10,323 nt of DNA from contig DRTC01000178.1 of NCBI GenBank assembly GCA_011372345.1, forward strand, positions 1 to 10,323. The letters are read 5' to 3'. Position 1 is the stretch's first letter. Every line of letters starts with the position of its first letter. The notes below the pieces were generated by a model. The model was not told where the DNA came from and made no database searches. It was given only the letters and a program-made list of their open reading frames with translations. Both the position numbers and the translations under genes were made by a program. Source of the stretch: Candidatus Cloacimonadota bacterium. GTDB lineage: Bacteria > Cloacimonadota > Cloacimonadia > Cloacimonadales > TCS61. Below are positions 6,815 to 10,323 of this stretch, piece by piece.

Positions 6815-7047
6815 TAAAACTCCTTTTAAACCTCACCTTGATCCTCTCCTGAAAATCTATCCGTTAATTTACATCTTTTACGAAAGGATCGTATGCTGAT
6901 TCCCACACCTAAAGGATTGGATTATTGATTATCACACAATTAAAACTTTTATCTTTTGTTTTTCCATTCAATTCAACAACTTTTCTTTTCTCTTTTTTTT
7001 CCTTTTCCTTTTCCTATAAAGCGGATGCAAGTTTATAAAAATCGTAA
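6815..7047 (-). other. Gap upstream of the barrel gene, no gene seen
   Basis: This 233-bp stretch holds a long purine tract on the minus strand (7015-6981), an AT-rich segment with a possible extended -10 box (TGTGATAAT, near 6942-6934), and the AAGGAG ribosome site of the barrel gene (6825-6820). No convincing -35 box was seen. Open frames here are short and of low complexity. It is probably the promoter region of the carbohydrate genes, on position alone. Confidence 0.4.
6981..7015. repeat. 35-bp homopyrimidine/homopurine tract with GGAAAA units
   Basis: On the minus strand the tract reads as pure purine, with three consecutive (A)GGAAAA-type units followed by an A-run and mixed GAAAA units. 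It lies between the antitoxin-like gene and the barrel gene, about 170-200 bases upstream of the barrel start. Such tracts are prone to slippage and can adopt unusual DNA structure. Confidence 0.7.
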
Positions 7048-7209
7048 TCATAATTTTTTAGCGATTTCATCTTTTACTCTCCGGAGGTCTGATAGTATTT
7101 CGTTTTTAGGAACGATAAAGACCTTTACCTCGATATTATCGGGAAAAGGTATATTATTTAATTCTAAATGACCGTTTACTAATTTTGTATCTACCGAATA
7201 TTGATTCAT
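7048..7209 (-). CDS. Small antitoxin-like protein, 53 residues, no toxin partner seen
   Basis: The ATG at 7209 is preceded by GGGGAAT at suitable spacing and the frame ends at TGA. The protein starts MNQYSVDTKLVNGHLELNNI and continues with PFPDNIEVKVFIVPK. This follows the general plan of short proteins encoded next to PIN-domain toxins: an N-terminal VxxGxLxLxxLPFPDxxEVxVxIxPK beta-rich segment and a short charged helix (residues 36-53). Members are often 65-80 residues, so this one is short. A second frame starting inside its end (ATGAAATCG, 18 codons to TAG) could be the remains of a frameshifted C-terminus. No PIN toxin or other toxin-sized frame lies on either side. It may be a solitary or decayed antitoxin. 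The gene call rests on the ribosome site and the pattern match. Confidence 0.5.
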   Translation of the reverse strand: MNQYSVDTKLVNGHLELNNIPFPDNIEVKVFIVPKNEILSDLRRVKDEIAKKL

Positions 7210-7256
7210 TTTTAATTCCCCAATTATTTTTCATTCAAATCAAAAAACTTATGTTC

Positions 7257-7387
7257 GTTTCCCTCGTTCCCAAACTCCTGTTTGGGAATGCCAGGTTGAA
7301 AAACTCTGTTTTGAATTAATGATTATTACATAAATGAAACAGAGTTTCCATTGTGCTCCCAAACTGGAGTTTGTGAACTAACGAAAC
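7257..7387. repeat. Inverted pair of two-hairpin repeat units, intergenic (AAAC variant)
   Basis: The left, plus-strand unit has a 24-bp hairpin at 7266-7289 (GTTCCCAAAC-TCCT-GTTTGGGAAT) and an 11-bp hairpin AAAC-TCT-GTTT at 7301-7311. The right, minus-strand unit mirrors it with the 24-bp hairpin at 7355-7378 and the 11-bp hairpin at 7337-7347. Spacers are 11 and 7 bases. The two units together could fold into one long cruciform or stem. The layout equals that of the pair at 4655-4779, though the half-site differs. Confidence 0.85.
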
Positions 7388-7397
7388 TTGCTCAGTT

Positions 7398-7440
7398 AAA
7401 AAACTTAAATCAAGACGGCTAAAGCCGTATTAATTCAAGT
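7398..7440 (-). terminator. Intrinsic terminator of the 8969-7446 gene (38-bp palindrome copy 1)
   Basis: Six bases after the stop codon, the minus-strand RNA can form an 18-position stem (17 pairs including two G-U pairs, one mismatch) with core ACGGCTTTAGCCGT, followed by six T. The plus strand also has a T-run after the hairpin, so it may work in both directions. The palindrome (7403-7440) is a member of a dispersed family also seen at 9028-9066 and, in shortened form, at 9090-9120. Confidence 0.75.
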
Positions 7441-7445
7441 TTTTT

Positions 7446-8969
7446 TTAGAACCATCCCTGCACAAACATTCTGACATATTTCTGCATTGTTCCACCATTT
7501 TTGAAGTCATCATCATTTATCAAATTATTATCACCGATCCCGTTTGGACCATATTGAATATACAGGTTGCTGTTGCCGGAAATTTTATATTGGATTTCTC
7601 CAAAAAAAATCTGTCTTAATCCGAATCGCTCTTCCGAGATCAAGGCTCTGGTAAAAAGCCTTAATTTCTCGGATAAGTTTATGCTGCACTCGATACCTAT
7701 CTGCTGTTTTTCCCAAAGGTCACCCCAATCTCTGATCATAAATTGAGTAAGAAATTTTCCGAGTCGATTCTCAACTGACAATTCGGTGAATAAATCATAA
7801 TATTTAGCTGCTACTCCTTTATCTTCTTCTTTCCTTCTTTCGAGATAAACTTTGCCTTTAAAGCCGTTGATAAATTCCAGGTAAACTTCCGAATATAGTT
7901 TGTTGGAGGGATCATAATATTGTTTGTTTTGATAGATATTGGGAATATGTTTTTTGTATTGAGACCAGTTTAGAGTAACTGTTATTGCCCTTGTGGGAAC
8001 GAGAAAATAACTATTCAGCCAGAAACCGTATTCATTATTTGGATTATCATCTTTATCGAAACTGGATTGAAAAGTTTCTCCATAACTCCAATAACCGGGA
8101 GAAAAATTCCAGAAACCAATATTAGAATTTCCAATTCTGAATCCTTTTATTTCACCTTTTAGAGCAATATTCGATTTTAAAATATCTTTAATACCTTCGA
8201 TACTTGTAAAACCTTTTTCTCTAAATTCTTTATTTTTGGTTTGAAATTCTTCATTAAAGTAGTCATTACAGAAAGAAAATTCCGAATTGAAATCATACCT
8301 TCCCAGAGAAAATTTTATATCGGTGGCGGCAACTTCTTCATAATCCTCTTTTATTCCGGAAGGTCTGTTTCTCCTAAAATAAAACAATCCTCCAAACAAT
8401 TTATTATTAAAGAATGATTGTCTTAATCTTGCTAGATGAATATCTTCTGCATTATTACCATTTCCCGAAAAATCCGAAAAAACATAAGAAGCACTTCCAT
8501 TTAATGAATGCCAGAAATCAAATCGAACACCTCTTCCATTATCGTCATTCTTTACTTTATCGACATCGAGAAGTTCGAGCATGGTGCCGTCTAACCAATA
8601 ATTGTCACTTCCTCGGAAAAAGAGTTTGGTTTCAAAGCCATTATTATTTCTTTCCTGTCTGAATGATAGTTGGGCATTATTCAAATATGTTGTATTATCT
8701 GTTTTGTAATAATACTTTGTGCCAAAAGAATCATAATCTCCGAAATTTTTATTTTGAAAGAAAAAATAAAGATGAGCAAACGGAAAAGGGTCAGCATATA
8801 ATCTTGTATCAAATTTATAAAAAAGAGAACTTGCATCCCATTCATAATCTTCGGATTCTTTTTGATTTTCTATTATTCCTTCATAATATCCTTCAATTCT
8901 CATTTGAGTTCCGGATAAAATATTAAAAAAGAACAAATAGAGAAATATTACTACAATTTTTTCTTTCAT
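7446..8969 (-). CDS. Outer-membrane beta-barrel protein of unknown function
   Basis: This 507-residue protein starts at an ATG with only a weak ribosome site (TAGAG, about 7 bases upstream). Residues 1-20 form a hydrophobic signal peptide ending near NILSGTQ. The rest has alternating-residue strands, many Asn/Asp/Gly turns and abundant Tyr/Phe/Trp, and ends KYVRMFVQGWF, a typical outer-membrane terminal strand. Segments such as the one near residues 80-125 (TYLNNAQLSFRQERNN) resemble alginate/porin-like or DUF-type barrels in general, but no family can be named. Unlike the barrel at 6814-4823 it has no glycogen-binding domain. It is flanked by a strong terminator downstream and a repeat-rich gap upstream, so it may be its own transcription unit. 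A role as porin or surface receptor is inference only. Confidence 0.88.
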   Translation of the reverse strand: MKEKIVVIFLYLFFFNILSGTQMRIEGYYEGIIENQKESEDYEWDASSLFYKFDTRLYADPFPFAHLYFFFQNKNFGDYDSFGTKYYYKTDNTTYLNNAQLSFRQERNNNGFETKLFFRGSDNYWLDGTMLELLDVDKVKNDDNGRGVRFDFWHSLNGSASYVFSDFSGNGNNAEDIHLARLRQSFFNNKLFGGLFYFRRNRPSGIKEDYEEVAATDIKFSLGRYDFNSEFSFCNDYFNEEFQTKNKEFREKGFTSIEGIKDILKSNIALKGEIKGFRIGNSNIGFWNFSPGYWSYGETFQSSFDKDDNPNNEYGFWLNSYFLVPTRAITVTLNWSQYKKHIPNIYQNKQYYDPSNKLYSEVYLEFINGFKGKVYLERRKEEDKGVAAKYYDLFTELSVENRLGKFLTQFMIRDWGDLWEKQQIGIECSINLSEKLRLFTRALISEERFGLRQIFFGEIQYKISGNSNLYIQYGPNGIGDNNLINDDDFKNGGTMQKYVRMFVQGWF

Positions 8970-8982
8970 AATAACTCTAATC

Positions 8983-8998
8983 GACCTTGAAGAAGGTC
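8983..8998 (-). promoter_or_regulatory. Small hairpin just upstream of the barrel start
   Basis: GACCTT-GAAG-AAGGTC is a perfect 6-bp dyad ending 13 bases before the ATG at 8969, next to the weak ribosome site. On the plus strand it is followed by a T-run, but no plus-strand gene exists to terminate. Its right half ends AAGGTCTAAT, similar to words at the edges of other repeats (4154-4162, 9140-9146), so it may be another small repeat rather than an operator. Confidence 0.35.
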
Positions 8999-9027
8999 TA
9001 ATTTTTTAAACAAACATTGCTATGAAA

Positions 9028-9066
9028 ACATGAATTAAGTTTGTTTTAGCCGACTTGACTTAAGTT
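9028..9066. repeat. 38/39-bp palindrome family, copy 2
   Basis: The segment aligns without gaps to the reverse complement of the 7403-7440 palindrome at 31 of 39 positions. It keeps TTTAGCCG and CTTGA-TTAAGTT, but the left half of the core has diverged, so the hairpin is weakened. It lies upstream of the 8969-7446 gene. Confidence 0.6.
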
Positions 9067-9089
9067 TTCTAATCCACTGAAATATTTCA

Positions 9090-9120
9090 ACTTAACTCAA
9101 GACTGCGTCTTAAGTCAAGT
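9090..9120 (-). repeat. Shortened member of the palindrome family, perfect RNA stem downstream of the PorV-like gene
   Basis: On the minus strand, ACTTGACTTAAGAC and GTCTTGAGTTAAGT form a 14-bp stem with a 3-base loop. All positions pair if two G-U pairs are allowed; the same positions are A-C mismatches in plus-strand RNA, so the stem fits RNA made in the direction of the genes. The arms match those of the 38-bp palindrome, but the ACGGCTTTAGCCGT core is missing. Confidence 0.65.
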
Positions 9121-9126
9121 TTCAAT

Positions 9127-9177
9127 TTCAACCATTGCGAAGGTCTGCGACTCCCGAATGTATTCGGGACAAGGTTT
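9127..9177 (+). repeat. 51-bp dispersed repeat, copy 2
   Basis: This copy is inverted relative to 4004-4054 and matches it at 46 of 51 positions. The CCCGAA/TTCGGG stem is kept, with a different 4-base loop. It begins six bases after the stop of the PorV-like gene. Confidence 0.8.
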
Positions 9178-9183
9178 TGTTGA

Positions 9184-10248
9184 TCATCTGAACCAAAGAG
9201 GATTCTTTTTATAGATCTTTCTTTTAAGATCATTCCATTTGTCTTCTTTAACCCAGGGATATTTTTCATACCATTCCTTTTCTTCAGGTTCTTCTTTGAT
9301 TTCTTCTTTCTTTTTCTTACCAAATTGAAATCCTAACGATATTCTGTAAGTATTTCCCAAAGCATCGTCTGCATAAACAGTTCCATCGAGATTCCATCTT
9401 TTTGTCTTTATGCCGAAACCGGCGGTAAGATTTTCATTACAATAACCGATTCTTGGTGCAAAAACCTCATAAAACCACATCTCACCACCAAGATGAAATT
9501 CTTCCGAGTTTTTATCCCAGACATAATCGAATAAAAGATTCAAGGAATTCTTCCAAGTATAACAGCATCCGATCGAGTACTTTCTGTAAATGCTGTTTTT
9601 TAAATCCATAAATTTGAATTTAGGTCGAGTTATATTTTTTACCGTAAATCCAACTGCTATTTTTTTTGTCGTCTGAATTAATATCCCCGAATCCAGATCA
9701 AAATTGGAAGGAGAATCCGCATTTTTATAACCCTTGACATTAACAAAATAATGCTTGGCACTAACTCCGATCCGAATCGGTATTTTATTAATCCAGAAAG
9801 ATCTGCCGCTCGATAAGTAAATAACCTGTTCGGAATATTCTCCGAGAAGATTTACTTGCGTCCAACCTAATCCGATCGGTGAAAATTTAAATGGAAGAAC
9901 AGCAGCAAACATTTCATTATAAAGATCATCGATCCCGAACAAATTCTGATGGGAAAAACTAAAGGAATATTTATCGATTTTTGTTATTCCTGCCGGATTC
10001 CAGAAAATAGAACTCGGATCATCCGCCAAACCAACAAAAGTATTTCCGAGAGAATAAGCCCTTGCTCCCCAATTCATTCCAATAAAGTTCGGGAACAAGG
10101 TGCAAGGGACAAGGAACAAGGAAAGGATCAGGAGGAACATTCCCAATCGGGGGATTGGGAACGATGATTGAAATCGAAGATTTTTTCTAATTTCTAATTT
10201 CCAATTTCTACTATCTGATCTCTGGCTTCTAATTTGCAAAATCTTCAT
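9184..10248 (-). CDS. PorV/UPF0164-like outer-membrane beta-barrel protein
   Basis: The protein has 354 residues from the ATG at 10248, which overlaps the upstream stop by ATGA. The family hallmark is clear at 61-88: GARAYSLGNTFVGLADD followed by WNPAGI. This N-terminus marks PorV/PorQ and UPF0164 barrels; PorV is the type IX secretion outer-membrane partner that carries substrates with C-terminal sorting tails. Strands run to about F309 (YRISLGFQF), where such barrels usually end. Here a charged 45-residue tail follows (KKKKEEIKEEPEEKE, then Trp-rich), which is unusual. The first 55 codons look like intergenic repeat sequence: the hydrophobic stretch (about 37-53) is encoded by GGRACAAGG repeats, and residues 23-36 by a palindromic unit. 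An internal ATG at 10140 (M37) gives a bare hydrophobic start without a ribosome site, so the longer start is preferred. The gene upstream ends in a sorting-like tail, so a secretion link is plausible. Confidence 0.88.
   Translation of the reverse strand: MKILQIRSQRSDSRNWKLEIRKNLRFQSSFPIPRLGMFLLILSLFLVPCTLFPNFIGMNWGARAYSLGNTFVGLADDPSSIFWNPAGITKIDKYSFSFSHQNLFGIDDLYNEMFAAVLPFKFSPIGLGWTQVNLLGEYSEQVIYLSSGRSFWINKIPIRIGVSAKHYFVNVKGYKNADSPSNFDLDSGILIQTTKKIAVGFTVKNITRPKFKFMDLKNSIYRKYSIGCCYTWKNSLNLLFDYVWDKNSEEFHLGGEMWFYEVFAPRIGYCNENLTAGFGIKTKRWNLDGTVYADDALGNTYRISLGFQFGKKKKEEIKEEPEEKEWYEKYPWVKEDKWNDLKRKIYKKNPLWFR
10092..10121. repeat. Degenerate GGRACAAGG direct repeats in signal-peptide codons
   Basis: Three copies of a 9-bp word (10092-10100 GGAACAAGG, 10106-10114 GGGACAAGG, 10113-10121 GGAACAAGG) lie in the part of the PorV-like gene that encodes the hydrophobic core of the signal peptide. 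On the minus strand they read CCTTGTTCC-type words and are translated as a Leu/Val/Pro/Phe-rich stretch. Confidence 0.6.
10139..10182 (+). repeat. Two-hairpin repeat unit (AATC variant) inside the PorV-like gene
   Basis: A 24-bp hairpin (ATTCCCAATC-GGGG-GATTGGGAAC, 10139-10162) is followed after 9 bases by an 11-bp hairpin AATC-GAA-GATT (10172-10182). Size, spacing and the outer TTCCC/GGGAA match the units at 4655-4779 and 7257-7387, and the half-site AATC occurs in both hairpins. It lies in frame in the N-terminal codons of the PorV-like gene. Confidence 0.7.
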
Positions 10249-10323
10249 TTTATCACTGCAATCGCTTTTTTCTGATTTAATTCCCCGGTACTGGAAACTA
10301 TTTTCAGAATATAAATTCCAAAA
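10245..10323 (-). CDS. C-terminal end of a secreted protein with a FlgD-Ig/type IX-like sorting tail (5' part outside window)
   Basis: Only the last 25 codons plus one base are present. They read FGIYILKIVSSTGE followed by LNQKKAIAVIK and TGA. A GIY(I/F)-hydrophobic strand, a turn with Gly-Glu, and a final Lys-rich strand ending in hydrophobics and Lys is the usual end of FlgD-Ig-like and type IX secretion (type A) C-terminal domains. The stop overlaps the start of the PorV-like gene (ATGA), so the two genes are translationally coupled. The rest of the protein cannot be described from this window. Confidence 0.7.
   Translation of the reverse strand, partial: FGIYILKIVSSTGELNQKKAIAVIK

Larger units (their letters stand above)
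8970..9183 (-). other. 214-bp repeat-filled gap, no gene seen
   Basis: The gap between the PorV-like and barrel genes is made mostly of repeats: a small hairpin (8983-8998), a 39-bp palindrome-family copy (9028-9066), a 31-bp stem (9090-9120) and a 51-bp repeat copy (9127-9177). No credible promoter or coding frame was seen. The 9090-9120 stem may act as a weak terminator for the PorV-like gene, but has no T-run after it. Confidence 0.6.

Noticed and set aside
6956..7171. 71-codon plus-strand open frame in the gap
   Set aside because: It is rich in Phe/Pro from the pyrimidine tract and overlaps the minus-strand antitoxin-like frame, which has a ribosome site and family-like composition.
7257..7440. 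CRISPR array
   Set aside because: The repeats are palindromic units in inverted pairs without regular unique spacers, and no cas genes are in view.
8983..9007. Plus-strand terminator (hairpin plus T-run)
   Set aside because: No plus-strand gene ends nearby, and the hairpin fits better as a small repeat or leader stem of the minus-strand gene.
9087..9323. 78-codon minus-strand frame overlapping the end of the PorV-like gene
   Set aside because: It is a shifted reading of the Lys/Glu-rich tail and the downstream repeats. There is no ribosome site or domain.

Overview
The window is AT-rich and tightly one-sided: every credible gene lies on the minus strand, so transcription runs from the right edge to the left. 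The products point to a Gram-negative, outer-membrane bacterium: three lipoproteins (two with good lipoboxes), two outer-membrane beta-barrels ending in aromatic residues, a PorV/UPF0164-type barrel, and the end of a protein with a FlgD-Ig/type IX-like C-terminal tail. This suggests a member of the FCB group, perhaps Cloacimonadota or a neighbour. No marker gene is present, so the placement is inference.

Layout in transcription order. (1) 10323-10245: last 25 codons of a secreted protein with a sorting-type tail. (2) 10248-9184: PorV-like barrel overlapping it by ATGA. (3) 8969-7446: outer-membrane barrel of unknown function, followed by a strong hairpin terminator. (4) 7209-7048: a 53-aa antitoxin-like protein. 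(5) 6814-4823: a barrel with an N-terminal glycogen-binding (AMPK-beta/CBM48-like) domain. (6) 4811-4227: probable small lipoprotein with one such domain, 11 bp downstream. (7) 3958-2690: lipoprotein with two CnaB-like repeats and a DOMON/CBM9-like domain. (8) 2580 to beyond base 1: lipoprotein with three glycogen-binding-type domains and a GH13 catalytic domain with all visible catalytic residues intact.

Genes 5-8 look like a cell-surface alpha-glucan capture and degradation locus without any SusC/SusD-type gene in view. Five glycogen-binding-type domains occur on three proteins and share the end motif DG(Y/F)GGxNS. A barrel would hold glucan at the outer membrane, small lipoproteins would add binding sites, and the GH13 lipoprotein would cut the polymer. 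This is inference from domain content and order.

The second theme is a dense set of palindromic repeats. Five copies of a two-hairpin unit (24-bp hairpin, 7-11 bp spacer, 11-12 bp hairpin) occur here, and the core of the large hairpin matches the core of the small one in each variant (A[C/T]GC, AAAC, AATC). Two more repeat families fill the gaps between genes. Copies of the two-hairpin unit lie in frame inside the signal-peptide coding region of two genes (4811-4227 and 10248-9184). No tRNA, rRNA, CRISPR array or insertion sequence was seen.
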